A stretch of DNA of 64,000 nt from Enterobacter sp. Cy-643 (GCF_011752815.1 NZ_VWWV01000007.1:103895-167894); one strand, 5' to 3'. Shown: positions 32,078 to 44,438, counted from the first letter of the stretch. Numbers and translations are program-made. The notes: generated by a model not told the origin, from the letters alone.

Positions 32078-34039
32078 TCAGGCGTTAATCAGCGTGTGCC
32101 GGTAGCGGTGTAAAATATCCGCCAGCCGTTTCACCGGCTCTGTTACCTGCCGCGGCGCTTCCCACAGGCGCAGCTTCTCTTGATAGATTTCAAGCTCGCC
32201 TAAAAGTCTTTCGTAATAGCGTTCTCGCTTATCATCACTGCTGGCAGAAATCACCTTATCCGCCGTTTTGCGCAGCTGCCGGTGGAAGGCGGAGAGGTCG
32301 TCATTAACAGGGATGGGCGCATCGCGCAGACGCTGATGCGCGATAATTAGCGTTAGCGCCAGACGATAGCGGTCTATGTCGCCCGGGAACATGTTCAGCA
32401 GTAAAAACAGCTGCTGATACAGCGCCGGAAGATGGTTCTCCTTCCGCCGGGCATTATTGGTCGTCAGCGCCGATACGGCGGCAGAAACAAACTGGTTCAG
32501 CAGCGTGCGGCCCGTACGCTCTTTCGAATTATCGCGGATCAGCAGGATCACCATCATGGCCAGGAAACAGCCAACGATCTGCCCCAGCGCGCTGTCGAGG
32601 AAGCTGCTGAAATGGAAAGTCATTGGGTTATCCAGCACGATAATATTTATCGTCCCGGCCAGCGCCCCCATGGAACCCAGCCGCCGCTTCTGTACCTCAA
32701 TGCCCATAAAGAACCCCAGCAGAGCAAGGCTGATACACAGCAGCAGCATACTCTGCTGCGTGGACGGCAGCACCACAAGGAAGTAAAACGCCCCCAGCGG
32801 CAGCGCCACCAGCATGCCGTAAAGGAAGTCGAGCGAAACCATGCGCGGATTTGGCAGGCGCATCGCCAGCGCCGTCACTACCGCAATCATCACCATCGCG
32901 CCGCTGCCGGAAGTCCAGCCGGTCCACAGCCAGAACAGGCTTCCAAGCACGCAGGAAATCGTCGTGCGCCAGAAGTTAATCATCGCGTGATGGCCCTCGG
33001 CGGATTCCACCTTCACCACCGCTTCGCCGTTCAGCACTTCTTCTTCAATCGCGCTCACGCGGCTATTACAAATAAACCCGCGCTTCAGCAACAGGTAGCG
33101 GGTCGAGGCAGAAACCCAGGAGCCGACGGTAACCGGCGTGGCCTTTTCGCCCATCGCAGAGATCGCCCTGCGCAGCACTTTCATACGTTTATAAACGTCG
33201 TCGGCAGTTTCCACTTCGGCGGCAAAAAGCTGGCGGAATTCTGGCGTGACATATTCAGGCCGGGTATTTTGAATCAGGAAGGTTTCACAGGCCTGCGTGA
33301 TCAGCGTCAGCGAAAGGGTGTTGATCGCTTTCAAACGTCGGTTGGCCTTCGCCCACCGAGCGGATTCCATATTCAGGTTGGCACGCATGCCGTTCAGCGC
33401 GGTGACTTTACGCACCAGACCGCTCCAGGCTTTATCCACCTCTTCTTTGTCGCCGTGGGCAATACAAAGCTGCATCAGGCGGTATTGATCCACCAGCAGG
33501 TTATCCAGCTCCCGGTCAATCTCCTGCTTGATTGAACGCGGAGAAAACAGCAGATCGGCGACGATGGCACACACAATCCCGATAACGATTTCGCTACAGC
33601 GTTCAACGGCAAACTGCGGCGTAGTCAGCGGAGCAACCTGAATAGTGACCACAATAATCAGCGCGGTGTAACCCGCCAGGCCCCAGGCGTAGGAGTTTTC
33701 GACGCGAACAAGCGACGAGATCCAGGTACAGAATCCGGCCCAGATACAGCACACCAGCAGCATCACGACCGGGGCACGGATCAGCGTGATAATGATGACC
33801 AGCGCGGCCGCACAACCGATAAATGTCCCGATAATGCGCAGCATTCCGCGGTAGCGTATGGCCCCGGAATAAGGCTCTCCACCGGCGGCAAAGGCGGGGC
33901 CAGCGGCCACAATCGCGGCGGTCAGCACCGCCCAGCGTGGCGTTTCCAGCTCAAAGTGAAAACCGACAAACACCGCAAGAACAATGGCGAAAGCGAGCTT
34001 TATCGCAAAGCGGACGTGCAGCCTGGAAATGTTATACAT
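32078..34039 (-). CDS. aaeB: p-Hydroxybenzoic acid efflux pump subunit AaeB
   Basis: The inner-membrane transporter of the AaeAB aromatic-acid efflux system. It has 653 residues of the FUSC/aromatic acid exporter family: two blocks of about six membrane helices (near 10-165 and 350-500) separated by a soluble loop, with a C-terminal cytoplasmic domain. It follows aaeA by 10 nt. An intrinsic terminator or duplicated repeat follows its stop. Confidence 0.95.
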   Translation of the reverse strand: MYNISRLHVRFAIKLAFAIVLAVFVGFHFELETPRWAVLTAAIVAAGPAFAAGGEPYSGAIRYRGMLRIIGTFIGCAAALVIIITLIRAPVVMLLVCCIWAGFCTWISSLVRVENSYAWGLAGYTALIIVVTIQVAPLTTPQFAVERCSEIVIGIVCAIVADLLFSPRSIKQEIDRELDNLLVDQYRLMQLCIAHGDKEEVDKAWSGLVRKVTALNGMRANLNMESARWAKANRRLKAINTLSLTLITQACETFLIQNTRPEYVTPEFRQLFAAEVETADDVYKRMKVLRRAISAMGEKATPVTVGSWVSASTRYLLLKRGFICNSRVSAIEEEVLNGEAVVKVESAEGHHAMINFWRTTISCVLGSLFWLWTGWTSGSGAMVMIAVVTALAMRLPNPRMVSLDFLYGMLVALPLGAFYFLVVLPSTQQSMLLLCISLALLGFFMGIEVQKRRLGSMGALAGTINIIVLDNPMTFHFSSFLDSALGQIVGCFLAMMVILLIRDNSKERTGRTLLNQFVSAAVSALTTNNARRKENHLPALYQQLFLLLNMFPGDIDRYRLALTLIIAHQRLRDAPIPVNDDLSAFHRQLRKTADKVISASSDDKRERYYERLLGELEIYQEKLRLWEAPRQVTEPVKRLADILHRYRHTLINA

Positions 34040-34049
34040 AGCGGCCTGC

Positions 34050-34982
34050 TTAACCGAACTCGCGCAGGCGATGCATCAGCTTGATAAACGCCGAGTCATT
34101 CTCCGCTTTACGATCTTTTTCACCGGTAACCACAACGGTCGCGGTAGTCCCGGCGGGATACAGATTACCCATCTGTTCATCAAGGCGAATTCTGACCGGC
34201 ACGCGCTGAGCGAGGCGAACCCACTCAAGGTTGGAGTCGACCGTGGCCATGCCTTTTGAATCACTGGTACTGCTGGCGTTCGTCACCCCGGCAGAGATGC
34301 TGTCAACGCTGCCGCGCAGCACGCGGTTGCTACCGAGCGGCGTGATCTGTACGCGATAGCCCGGACGAATACCTTCCAGCTTGGTCTCTTCCATGTAGGC
34401 CAGAATGTAGAACGAATTCTGTTTCACCAGCGCTACGGACGTCGCGCCGCGGTTAACAAATTCCCCGGTATGCACGTTGAGGTTGGTTATCCAGCCGTCC
34501 GCTGGGGCACGAATGACCGTGCGCTGCAGGTCGAGTTTGGCCAGGTCGCGCGTCGCCTGAGCTTTATCCAGCTGATGTAACACGGTTTGCAGCAGGTTGT
34601 TCGACTGGTCTATCTCTTCACGCGACATCGCCTGAATACCAAGCGTGTTACGTCTTCCAGCTTCGCGGCGTTTCTCAGATGCCAGCGCCTGGTAATAGGC
34701 CACATCGGCTTCAGCCTGTTCGAGCGCTTTCTGGTAGCGAGGCTGGTCAATGGTGAACAGGACCTGGTCTTTTTTTACCAGCTGGTTGTCCTGAACGTTC
34801 ACGCTGGTGATAAGCCCGGACACGTCCGGCGCAATGGCAACAACGTCAGCGGTAAAACGCGCGTCGCGCGTCCATGGAGACTCGGTATAAAACACCCACG
34901 CGCGGAAGATAGCGATGAAGGCCAGCAGCACCAGCAAAAGCGTGATAGCGGTACGGGTTATGTTTCTTGTTAGTATTTTCAC
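34050..34982 (-). CDS. aaeA: p-Hydroxybenzoic acid efflux pump subunit AaeA
   Basis: A periplasmic adaptor (membrane fusion protein, HlyD type) working with AaeB. It has 310 residues. One N-terminal membrane helix (about 11-33), then a biotinyl-lipoyl-like and coiled-coil region ([11 protein letters not shown] through [17 protein letters not shown]) and a beta-barrel. The start codon is GTG (34980-34982) with GAGG upstream. It follows aaeX by 7 nt. Confidence 0.95.
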   Translation of the reverse strand: MKILTRNITRTAITLLLVLLAFIAIFRAWVFYTESPWTRDARFTADVVAIAPDVSGLITSVNVQDNQLVKKDQVLFTIDQPRYQKALEQAEADVAYYQALASEKRREAGRRNTLGIQAMSREEIDQSNNLLQTVLHQLDKAQATRDLAKLDLQRTVIRAPADGWITNLNVHTGEFVNRGATSVALVKQNSFYILAYMEETKLEGIRPGYRVQITPLGSNRVLRGSVDSISAGVTNASSTSDSKGMATVDSNLEWVRLAQRVPVRIRLDEQMGNLYPAGTTATVVVTGEKDRKAENDSAFIKLMHRLREFG

Positions 34983-34989
34983 ATCAACC

Positions 34990-35193
34990 TCAAACGAACA
35001 AACGCGAAATCAGATAAAAAAGGCAGCAATAGAGCGCTGTATTGAATAATGCAGGGTGCCAGACAAAATCATAGATGCCGGTTGGGGTCAGCAACCGACG
35101 CGCCAGCCAGAACGCGGCAAGCGACAGAATTAATTCGAAGAATATCGGCGGAAAGGAAAGACCGAATATTACGATAACCGGAAATAGACTCAT
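34990..35193 (-). CDS. aaeX: AaeX, small membrane protein of the aae operon
   Basis: A 67-residue DUF1656 protein with two membrane helices (about 5-25 and 45-65), starting [11 protein letters not shown]. It is the first gene of aaeXAB. Its function is unknown; it always accompanies this class of efflux pump. The ATG at 35193 matches the family, and an in-frame start at 35226 adds 11 unrelated residues. Confidence 0.93.
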   Translation of the reverse strand: MSLFPVIVIFGLSFPPIFFELILSLAAFWLARRLLTPTGIYDFVWHPALFNTALYCCLFYLISRLFV

Positions 35194-35370
35194 TTTGACC
35201 TTGATAAGATAATGCAGGCGATACATAACTCGACGGCAAACCGCGACGGAGAGGCCAGAAAAGGCGGGCGAGCGTGCGGTATGAGCTATGTTAATAATAA
35301 TATATTAACGTAACTGTTACCCTGTTATCTATAATGTGTGATCTAAATCACTTTTCACTCAGAGTGAACA
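35194..35370. promoter_or_regulatory. aaeX-aaeR control region with CRP-like site and palindrome
   Basis: TGTGATCTAAATCACT (35337-35352) matches the CRP consensus TGTGA-N6-TCACA in 9 of 10 fixed bases. TTCACT-CAG-AGTGAA (35354-35368) is a perfect palindrome ending 2 nt before the aaeR ATG and covering its ribosome site. An AT-rich stretch (35290-35310) suits promoters. In E. coli, AaeR activates aaeXAB in response to aromatic acids. The palindrome could mediate aaeR autorepression, which is inference. Confidence 0.6.
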
Positions 35371-36318
35371 ATGGAACGACTGAAACGTATGTCGGTGTTT
35401 GCCAAAGTCGTTGAACTTGGCTCCTACACCGCTGCCGCAAGGCAGCTACAAATGAGCGTCTCTTCCATCAGCCAGATCGTGTCCAAACTGGAAGATGAGC
35501 TTCAGGTTAAGCTGCTCAACCGCAGCACCCGCAGTATTGGCCTGACCGAAGCCGGCAAAATTTATTATCAGGGCTGCCGCAAAATGCTGCACGAAGCACA
35601 GGAAGTCCACGAACAGCTTTATGCCTTTAACAACACGCCTATCGGCACGCTGCGCATCGGTAGCTCTTCAACTATGGCACAGAATGTTCTTGCCGACATG
35701 ACCGCCGAAATGCTCCGGGAACATCCTGGCCTGACGGTCAACCTGGTCACCGGCATACCGGCACCAGACCTGATTGCCGATGGGCTTGATTTGGTTATTC
35801 GCGTGGGCGCTTTACAGGATTCGAGCCTGTTTTCCCGCAGGCTGGGGTCGATGCCAATGGTGGTCTGTGCCGCCAAAAGCTATCTGCACATTCACGGTAC
35901 GCCGGAAAAACCGGCTGATTTGGCTAACCATTCGTGGCTGGAATACAGCATCCGGCCGGATAACGAATTTGAGCTGATTGCGCCCGAAGGGATCTCGACC
36001 CGCCTGCTGCCGCAGGGCCGCTTTGTGACTAACGACCCCATGACGCTCAGCCGCTGGCTGAAAGCCGGGGCAGGTATTGGCTATGCGCCGCTGATGTGGG
36101 TGATCGACGAGATCAATAGCGGGCAGCTGGAGATCCTGTTCCCTCGCTATCAGTCCGACCCCCGCCCGGTGTACGCGCTGTATACCGAAAAAGACAAACT
36201 GCCGCTGAAGGTGCAGGTGTGCATTAACTATCTGACGAGCTATTTTGTGAAGGTTTCGGAGCTTTATCAGGGCGTGCAGGGCAGAAACGGGAAGGCAAAG
36301 CAAACGGGCCGGAACTAG
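35371..36318 (+). CDS. aaeR: LysR-family regulator AaeR
   Basis: The transcriptional activator of aaeXAB. It has 315 residues (E. coli 309). The N-terminal winged helix-turn-helix (about 1-60: AARQLQMSVSSISQIVSKLE) is followed by a periplasmic-binding-like effector domain. The C-terminal ten or so residues (GRNGKAKQTGRN) extend beyond the usual end. It is divergent from aaeX. Its stop codon lies within the loop of a 7-bp hairpin. Confidence 0.94.
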   Translation: MERLKRMSVFAKVVELGSYTAAARQLQMSVSSISQIVSKLEDELQVKLLNRSTRSIGLTEAGKIYYQGCRKMLHEAQEVHEQLYAFNNTPIGTLRIGSSSTMAQNVLADMTAEMLREHPGLTVNLVTGIPAPDLIADGLDLVIRVGALQDSSLFSRRLGSMPMVVCAAKSYLHIHGTPEKPADLANHSWLEYSIRPDNEFELIAPEGISTRLLPQGRFVTNDPMTLSRWLKAGAGIGYAPLMWVIDEINSGQLEILFPRYQSDPRPVYALYTEKDKLPLKVQVCINYLTSYFVKVSELYQGVQGRNGKAKQTGRN

Positions 36319-36325
36319 TCCGGCC
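36307..36325. terminator. Hairpin at the aaeR/tldD convergent end
   Basis: GGCCGGA (36307-36313) and TCCGGCC (36319-36325) form a 7-bp stem whose 5-nt loop (actag) contains the aaeR stop codon. Only a short T-containing tract follows, so efficiency is uncertain. Confidence 0.5.
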
Positions 36326-36336
36326 TTAACATAAAC

Positions 36337-37857
<1,521 letters not shown>

Positions 37858-37868
37858 CTAACGTCAAA

Positions 37869-40800
37869 TCAGTGAGCTTCGCTGGTGCGCGGCTGCCGCA
37901 GCACTTCATCAATTTTCGGTTTATCTACCGGGCCGGTAATGCTGTAGCGCAGCACCGAGATTTTGCTCCACAGCGGGCCAAGCACTTTACTGGCGGCAAA
38001 CACCGCGGCACCGACTATCGGGTTAACCGCGAAAGCTGTGGCCACGCCTACCGTCGCGGAGATTTCAGGTGCGACAACCGCTTCCATATTTAGCTCGCGA
38101 CGGACTAAGTCCACCGAGCCTTTCATCGCGATATCCGCCTCCAGTCCATCAACCAAAGTATCGTCAGTATGCAATACGCCATCTTTTATCCAGGCGGTGC
38201 TGCGAATGGAGTCGTAGTAGAAGCCGCTGCCAAAGGTATCGCTAAAATCGAAACGGAGTTTGCGAAGCAGCGCGTCAAAGCTGACCAGGCGCAGAAGCTG
38301 GCCCGCATGGCCCGTGCTAACGTCGGTAATTTGCCCTTTCCCCAGTTTGGTGTGCAGAATGCCATTCAGCGAAGCTTCATCCGGCTTCCAGGGCACCGCC
38401 CGCCAGTGCAAATCATAGTCAACGTCGAAAGAGGAACCCTGCAGCGGCGTTTTCACGCCAAAGAAGTTCGCGGCCGCGTCGAGCTTCTCGCCCTTCAGCT
38501 TGCCTTTCAGGGAGGTACGTTCGCTGCCGGGCTTATTCACCCATTCGCCGTCAGCGGTCAGGCGCGCAAAGCCGGTGTCAATCAGCCCATTGGCCAGCTG
38601 CAGCGTGTCGCCATTAATGGTCACATCCCCATCGATGCGGCCATATTTCTGCCCCCACAGCCAGCACTCCGCGCAGCGTAACTGCACATTTGGCCAGCCA
38701 CGGAAGCTAAGCGTATCGCTGTTTTCCGGTACCTGCTGCTTCTCCGTTTCGTTTGCATCTCTCGGCAGAACGCTCCAGTTCGGGTTGAAATAAAGATACT
38801 TAACGCTGGCCTGCCAGGGCGCGTTGTTCTTCATACTCAGGGAGGCATTAATTTCACGTCCCTGGGCCTCAACCTCTGTGCCGTTCAGCCCCGGGCGAGA
38901 AACCAGGCTCAGGTTATGCCATTGCTGACCCGCCAGCGTTAATACCGGTGTCCGCAACGTCACTGCTGACGGGAAGACGGCAGATCCCCCAACGCTGTCC
39001 GCTGCGCCTCCGCTAAACAGCGCCAGCCACTGGGCGCCGTCCATTGCAGGGAGATCGAGCTCCACGCCCGGTTGCTCTGGCAGAGGCGGCACGGTTTTAC
39101 TGTCTGTCGCCCAAATAGCCCGGTCGAGGGTGAGTTTCTTATTCAGCAGCCAGCGGCTGGAGAAGTGATTGAGGGCGCCGGCATTCCCCGTGAGATCGAA
39201 GCTCTTTAAATCGCCCTTAACGGCGATATTCAGCGGCAGCGCTGCCCCGGATTTTTTGTCCACCGGCGCTGGTAAGTGACTACTCACATTCTTCAGGTCA
39301 CCCGCCAGATTGACCTTGTAGCTGGCGCTGCCGTGATAAGGCAGCGTAATGCCCACGTCGCCTTTCCACACGATATTCCCGCCGATCGCATCGTTAACCT
39401 GCTTCGGCAACACACCGGTTTTATTAGGCTGCCAGTCGCCGCTCAGGTTGACGCCAATCTGGTAGTCCTTATCGCCGGTTTTGGTGTTGAAATTCAGGCT
39501 CACGGGCTGATTAAACCAGCTCGCGCTCATCGCTTCACTCTGCAGGTCACCGTTGGTAAAGCTGAATTTGCCGCTCAGATTATGCAGCGTACTGTTTAGC
39601 GGTTTTATTAGCAGCGTGTTGTTGTTCAGCCGCACATCGCCTTTGGCCGTCGTCATTTCGCCGGTCAGCGGAATATCCAGATGTAAGCGGGCATTCACAT
39701 CGCCACCAATCTGGAGTTCATCCAGCGCGGCGGCCAGGGAATCGTCCAGCGGCGTATCTTTGAAATAAGGCCCTACCGCACTGCCCGGGCCATTGATGTC
39801 GGCGTCTATCAGCAGCTTTTCTTTGGCATAATCGGGGATATTCGCCGTCAGGTTGCTGGCCGTCACGCCGCCCAGCTTGACCGATTTACTGTTCATCCAC
39901 AGCCCGTTATTGATGAAATCGAGCGTGATATCGAGGTTTTCCAGCGCAGGCCAGTCCGGCTGGAAAGCAAATTTCGCGTTACGAAGCGGGACGTAAACCT
40001 CAAACTGGCCTTCGTTGTGCTCGTAGGGGAAAAGATGCGGGTTGCCGCCGTACACCAGCGTGGCGTTATCGGCCTGGCCCCCCTGGATCGCCGAGCTGAG
40101 ATAATCCGTCAGCTCTTTGCCCATCAGGTTTTCCGGGAAGTATCGCCAGGCGTCCGCACCGTTATCGGTGCTGATGCCCGCCAGAATGCCTAGCCACGGA
40201 TCGCCGCTGGCAGGCTGGAAGTAGCGGAAATCGCCACGCGCCCAAACGGAGCGAGCCTTAACGTCGATGTTCTTGCCATCTAGCTGGAAGCCGTCTGCGT
40301 TTTTCTGCCAGGCAAGCGTCGCTACGCCTTTCTCAATCTCAAGCGGCGCGCGGAAGACGGTTTCATAAGGCATTTTTGCGTCGGTGATTTCGGCATTAAG
40401 CTGCCCGTTTGCGACGCTGCCGGTCACCGAGCCTGAGAAGTGCTCCGCGCCAGGCAACAGTTTCCACTGCTTCCAGCTCACATCTTTCCACCGGGCTTGC
40501 ATACGAGTTAGCTCGGTTTGCTGGAGCGGTATGTCCAGCGCCAGCACGTCAATGTGGCCCTGAGGCTGCAGCGAAGTCCAGATATCCCCCAGCTGCGGCG
40601 AAATTTTGGCGGCAATCGGCAGCAGGCCATTAAACCTGTCCAGCTCCATATTGCTGGCGCGCACGCGAAGTTCATCACTGCGCTGGCTTTGTTTCCCGCC
40701 TACATCCTGCGGGGCTACCCAGGCCACGGAGAGCGAGCCTTTCGGCCAGGCCTGGTCATCCAGCGTAATATTGGTGGAAGGAATAGAGAGTTGCCAGCTG

Positions 40801-41681
40801 GATTTCTCCCGGCTGACCTGCGCCATCAGGTTATCGACCGAAAGCGAGTGCGTCACGCTGTCGGTACCCGGCCAGCTTGCCCCGCCTTTTTTCAGCCAGA
40901 TACTGCCGCCGCTGATATCACCTTCTTTCACGTCCATCCAGGCTTCAAGGCTAAAACGCGCGCTTTTCAGGTCGACATTGTCTTCCATCCAGCGGCCCAG
41001 CCAGGGCTTAACGTCTACGTCATCCGCCTGCAGCCAGACCTTGCCGTTGTTCAGAATGCCGTTTTCATCCCGCAGATCCATACGAACGTTGGCCACGCCG
41101 TGCTGGCCGTTAAAGCTGGACAGGCTAACCTGGCCTTCCGCACGGTGGCGGTTTTTACCGTTAAGCCAGGTCAGCTGAGGAATAGAAAGTTCGGCCCGCT
41201 GGCCGGAGAGCGTCAGGAAACTGAGGGCGCTGTCGCGGAGATCGAAGTGATCGAACTGGCGCAGGAAAAGATCGCTGATTTTGTCCGCTTCCAGCGAGCC
41301 GTCGCCGCCGTTCTGGCTGAGCGGCGTATTGGTGCGCATTTGCAGCTGATAGAAGGTCAGGTCGCGGAACTGCCAGCGGGCGTGAAGCAGACTTTGCCAG
41401 ACATCCAGCGCCAGCGTGACGCGTTTGATACTGAGCGTGCCGCCGTCTTTGAGGCCGGCCTTAACGTCGCGAACATCAAGCGTGGGGCCAAAATTCTCCC
41501 AGCTTGCCTGTAAATGACTGACTTCCACCGGCACGCCGGTGGCGGCTTCAATCTTATCCAGCAGCGCGGGCCGCCAGGCATCCAGGTGCGGCAAAACGAG
41601 CCGCAGGCCACTCACCAGCAGCGCGACGATAACAACCAACGTTACGCCTGTGAGCAGCAGAATGCCGGGCAGTCGCCTCAC
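37869..41681 (-). CDS. yhdP: AsmA-like phospholipid transport protein YhdP
   Basis: A giant inner-membrane-anchored periplasmic protein of 1270 residues (E. coli 1266). One N-terminal membrane helix (about 7-29) is followed by a DUF3971/AsmA-like repeating beta-groove fold and a conserved C-terminal segment (VVAPEISATVGVATAFAVNPIVGAA). With TamB and YdbH it carries phospholipids to the outer membrane. The start codon is GTG (41679-41681), preceded by AAGGAGAGAA. The intergenic repeat copy B lies just upstream. Confidence 0.95.
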   Translation of the reverse strand: MRRLPGILLLTGVTLVVIVALLVSGLRLVLPHLDAWRPALLDKIEAATGVPVEVSHLQASWENFGPTLDVRDVKAGLKDGGTLSIKRVTLALDVWQSLLHARWQFRDLTFYQLQMRTNTPLSQNGGDGSLEADKISDLFLRQFDHFDLRDSALSFLTLSGQRAELSIPQLTWLNGKNRHRAEGQVSLSSFNGQHGVANVRMDLRDENGILNNGKVWLQADDVDVKPWLGRWMEDNVDLKSARFSLEAWMDVKEGDISGGSIWLKKGGASWPGTDSVTHSLSVDNLMAQVSREKSSWQLSIPSTNITLDDQAWPKGSLSVAWVAPQDVGGKQSQRSDELRVRASNMELDRFNGLLPIAAKISPQLGDIWTSLQPQGHIDVLALDIPLQQTELTRMQARWKDVSWKQWKLLPGAEHFSGSVTGSVANGQLNAEITDAKMPYETVFRAPLEIEKGVATLAWQKNADGFQLDGKNIDVKARSVWARGDFRYFQPASGDPWLGILAGISTDNGADAWRYFPENLMGKELTDYLSSAIQGGQADNATLVYGGNPHLFPYEHNEGQFEVYVPLRNAKFAFQPDWPALENLDITLDFINNGLWMNSKSVKLGGVTASNLTANIPDYAKEKLLIDADINGPGSAVGPYFKDTPLDDSLAAALDELQIGGDVNARLHLDIPLTGEMTTAKGDVRLNNNTLLIKPLNSTLHNLSGKFSFTNGDLQSEAMSASWFNQPVSLNFNTKTGDKDYQIGVNLSGDWQPNKTGVLPKQVNDAIGGNIVWKGDVGITLPYHGSASYKVNLAGDLKNVSSHLPAPVDKKSGAALPLNIAVKGDLKSFDLTGNAGALNHFSSRWLLNKKLTLDRAIWATDSKTVPPLPEQPGVELDLPAMDGAQWLALFSGGAADSVGGSAVFPSAVTLRTPVLTLAGQQWHNLSLVSRPGLNGTEVEAQGREINASLSMKNNAPWQASVKYLYFNPNWSVLPRDANETEKQQVPENSDTLSFRGWPNVQLRCAECWLWGQKYGRIDGDVTINGDTLQLANGLIDTGFARLTADGEWVNKPGSERTSLKGKLKGEKLDAAANFFGVKTPLQGSSFDVDYDLHWRAVPWKPDEASLNGILHTKLGKGQITDVSTGHAGQLLRLVSFDALLRKLRFDFSDTFGSGFYYDSIRSTAWIKDGVLHTDDTLVDGLEADIAMKGSVDLVRRELNMEAVVAPEISATVGVATAFAVNPIVGAAVFAASKVLGPLWSKISVLRYSITGPVDKPKIDEVLRQPRTSEAH

Positions 41682-41709
41682 CTTTCTCTCCTTGTCAGCC
41701 TTACGGGCA

Positions 41710-41889
41710 AAATGCGCATCCGCGCATTTGAGGGTGCTGACAAAAAGGGAAAAAGCGTGATTTTTCCCTTTTTGTGGTTATCAGCTGAAAATCAATGAAT
41801 TGATTTTCCTGTTTTTTTTGACTAATCGTCTGGTATTTCTTCTATCCTCAGAGGGTTATCTGCCGTCTGAAATGCGCATCCGCGCATTT
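41710..41889. repeat. Terminator-linked intergenic repeat, copy B
   Basis: A core of 140 nt (41730-41869) lies between two identical 20-nt palindromes, aaatgcgcatccgcgcattt, at 41710-41729 and 41870-41889. Structure equals copy A: GCTGA (41736-41740)/TCAGC (41781-41785), a perfect 13-bp hairpin (41742-41754 with 41761-41773), a 9-bp GAAAATCAA/TTGATTTTC hairpin with IHF-like consensus (41787-41808), and TATTTCTTCTATC (41834-41846). The palindrome is different from that of copy A. The 41870 copy overlaps the rng stop codon and looks like the rng terminator stem. There is no ORF. Confidence 0.85.
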
Positions 41890-43357
41890 ACATCATCACG
41901 ACGTCAAACTGCTCCTGATTGTAGAGCGGTTCAATCTGAACTTTGACCTGTTTACCCACAAAGATTTCTACTTCAGCCAGCGCGTGAGACTCTTCGCTTT
42001 TCAACGCTTCACCCACCGCAGGAGAAGCATAGACCAGGAAACGGTCGGAATCGTAGGCATGATGTACGCGAACGATTTCACGCATAATTTCGTAGCAGAC
42101 CGTTTCCACCGTCTTTACGGTGCCGCGACCGTGGCAGGTCGGACATTCGTTGCACAGCACATGCTCTACGCTTTCCCGCGTACGCTTACGGGTCATCTCG
42201 ACCAGACCGAGCTGGGAGAAGCCGTTAATACTGGTTTTAACGCGATCTTTGCTCAGCGCCTGCTCGAGAGAATGCAGCACGCGGCGGCGGTGATCTTCAT
42301 TACTCATATCGATGAAGTCGATGATGATAATGCCGCCCAGATTGCGTAACCGAAGTTGTCGCGCGATGGCCTGAGTCGCTTCGATATTTGTATTAAAAAT
42401 TGTGTCGTCGAGATTGCGGTGGCCCACGAACGCGCCGGTATTAATATCCACCGTGGTCATCGCTTCAGTCTGGTCAATCACCAGATAGCCGCCGGACTTC
42501 AGTTCCACTTTACGCTCCAGCGCACGCTGGATTTCATTCTCAACGTCATAGAGATCGAAAATCGGCTGTCGGCCGCTGTAATGCTCGATTTTGCTGGTCA
42601 TCTCCGGCATGTACTCGGCGGTAAACTCCAGCAGCATTTCGTAAGTCAGGCGGGAATCAACGCGAATTCTGTCCAGCGCCGCGTCGGCAAAATCACGCAA
42701 TACGCGCTGCGCCAGCGCCAGTTCACCGTACATCTGGTAGCGGGTTTGATTGCGTTTTTTACGCTCGCTGACCTTGGTCCATACGCGCTTCAGGTAAGCC
42801 GCATCTGAGGCTAAATCCTCTTCACAGACGCCTTCCGCGGCGGTACGAATAATGAAGCCACCATGCTCATCGCAATACTCATTCACAATACGCTTCAGGC
42901 GGTCGCGCTCGGCTTCGCTTTCGATACGTTGGGAAACACCCACGTGCGAAGCGCCAGGCATGAAAACGAGATAACGGGAAGGAAGCGTGATGTCGGTGGT
43001 CAGGCGAGCGCCTTTGGTGCCCAGCGGATCCTTTACCACCTGCACCATTAAATCTTGTCCCTGACGAACCAGTTCGGCGATGTCGCGCACGCTAAAGTTC
43101 TTTTGCTCCTCACCGGCAACGCACTCGGTGTGCGGCATAATGTCAGAAGCATGAAGGAACGCCGCCTTGTCCAGGCCAATATCTACAAACGCCGCCTGCA
43201 TTCCAGGCAACACCCGGCTAACGCGACCTTTGTAGATATTTCCTACTATTCCGCGGCGCGCTTCGCGCTCAATATGAATCTCTTGCAGTATGCCACCGTC
43301 AATATAGGCCACCCGCGTTTCTGATGGGGTAACGTTGACTAATAATTCAGCCGTCAT
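41888..43357 (-). CDS. rng: Ribonuclease G
   Basis: A 489-residue endoribonuclease of the RNase E/G family, needed for 16S 5'-end maturation and mRNA decay. The N-terminal S1 domain (about 35-125) is followed by 5'-sensor and DNase I-like catalytic domains with VDINTGAFV and IIIDFIDM acidic motifs, then a zinc-link CPTCHGRG. The C-terminus (FDVVMM) is complete. The ATG at 43357 matches the family start MTAELLVNV; an in-frame start at 43375 is possible but adds MTDEEK. It overlaps yhdE by 11 nt. The stop codon touches the repeat palindrome. Confidence 0.96.
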   Translation of the reverse strand: MTAELLVNVTPSETRVAYIDGGILQEIHIEREARRGIVGNIYKGRVSRVLPGMQAAFVDIGLDKAAFLHASDIMPHTECVAGEEQKNFSVRDIAELVRQGQDLMVQVVKDPLGTKGARLTTDITLPSRYLVFMPGASHVGVSQRIESEAERDRLKRIVNEYCDEHGGFIIRTAAEGVCEEDLASDAAYLKRVWTKVSERKKRNQTRYQMYGELALAQRVLRDFADAALDRIRVDSRLTYEMLLEFTAEYMPEMTSKIEHYSGRQPIFDLYDVENEIQRALERKVELKSGGYLVIDQTEAMTTVDINTGAFVGHRNLDDTIFNTNIEATQAIARQLRLRNLGGIIIIDFIDMSNEDHRRRVLHSLEQALSKDRVKTSINGFSQLGLVEMTRKRTRESVEHVLCNECPTCHGRGTVKTVETVCYEIMREIVRVHHAYDSDRFLVYASPAVGEALKSEESHALAEVEIFVGKQVKVQIEPLYNQEQFDVVMM

Positions 43358-43940
43358 CTTTTCCTCGTCCGTCACGCAGCGCGTGAAAATTGCTCAGCAA
43401 CTCACCAGTTTCCACCAGCGGTAATCCCACCACTGCATGATAACTGCCATTAATCCTTTTAACGAAACAGCCGCCAAGCCCCTGAATGCCGTAAGCACCC
43501 GCTTTGTCCATAGGTTCACCGCTGGCAATATAATCGGCAATATCCTGTTCTGATAAGCTACGGAACGTTACATCGGTCACCACCAACGCGTCGAGCACCT
43601 GATTGGCGTCGGCAATAGCAACTGCAGTCATCACCTGATGCTGATTGCCTGAGAGTAAACGCAGCATCTGTGCGGCATGTTCAGTATCCCGCGGTTTTTC
43701 CAGCACTTCGCCGTTAAAGATAACGATTGTATCCGCACCCAGTACAGGCAAATCTTCGGCGGCCATCACCACCCCGGCCTGCGCTTTTTCGCGCGCCAGA
43801 CGACGAACATACTGCTCCGCACTTTCATGCGGCTGCCGCTGTTCTTCAATGCCAGGGACCAGGCGTTCGAAAGAAACGCCCAGCAGGGTTAGAAGCTCCT
43901 GACGGCGAGGCGAACCGGATGCCAGATACAACGTAGTCAT
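43347..43940 (-). CDS. yhdE: Maf-family nucleotide pyrophosphatase YhdE
   Basis: A 197-residue Maf protein, dTTP/UTP pyrophosphatase in E. coli, a house-cleaning enzyme for modified nucleotides. It opens with [13 protein letters not shown], the Maf signature; LGADTIV and [10 protein letters not shown] carry the catalytic and base-recognition residues. It overlaps rng by 11 nt and follows mreD by 9 nt, so mreBCD-yhdE-rng may be one transcript. Confidence 0.95.
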   Translation of the reverse strand: MTTLYLASGSPRRQELLTLLGVSFERLVPGIEEQRQPHESAEQYVRRLAREKAQAGVVMAAEDLPVLGADTIVIFNGEVLEKPRDTEHAAQMLRLLSGNQHQVMTAVAIADANQVLDALVVTDVTFRSLSEQDIADYIASGEPMDKAGAYGIQGLGGCFVKRINGSYHAVVGLPLVETGELLSNFHALRDGRGKDDG

Positions 43941-43949
43941 GTTTACCTT

Positions 43950-44438
43950 TTATTGCACAGCAAATTGCTGGCGAACTTTGCGCATTAACAGGAAAATCCA
44001 GGGCCAGAGGATACCGTTAACTACACTACTCCAGAACACTTCCGGTCTGAAAGAGACGTTGATCACTAAAAATTCTGACCAGAAAACAATGATGTCTGTG
44101 ACCAGCGAGAGCAGCATGACAACCAGCGCCTGCTGCCAAAGGGCGAGGTTACGGAAAAGCTGGTATTTCAGCGCCACCAGGTAAGCCACAATACATAATG
44201 ATAGAGCGCGTACGCCAAGCGTGGAGCCGCTAATCAAATCAAGTATGGCGCCCACAATAAAACCCGTCCCGACGTTCACCCGGTGCGGCAAGGCTAAAAT
44301 CCAGTAAAGCAGAATCAACAATACCCAATCCGGCCGGTAAAACTTGAGATCATCCGGCCAGGGCATGACCTGCAATAGCAGGGCAATCAAAAATGAAAGC
44401 CAGATAACCCAACGGCCCTGGCTGCGATAACTTCCCAC
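43950..44438 (-). CDS. mreD: Rod shape-determining protein MreD
   Basis: A polytopic inner-membrane protein (162 residues, five to six helices) of the elongasome, linking MreB/MreC to RodA/PBP2. The start is GTG (44436-44438), overlapping the mreC stop by one base, which implies translational coupling. The sequence follows E. coli MreD closely, e.g. [14 protein letters not shown] at the N-terminus. Confidence 0.96.
   Translation of the reverse strand: MGSYRSQGRWVIWLSFLIALLLQVMPWPDDLKFYRPDWVLLILLYWILALPHRVNVGTGFIVGAILDLISGSTLGVRALSLCIVAYLVALKYQLFRNLALWQQALVVMLLSLVTDIIVFWSEFLVINVSFRPEVFWSSVVNGILWPWIFLLMRKVRQQFAVQ

Noticed and set aside
41862..41871. A perfect Neisseria-type DNA uptake 10-mer (gccgtctgaa)
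   Set aside because: It occurs once, at the end of repeat copy B; copy A reads aactgtctaa at the matching place, so it is a chance match.
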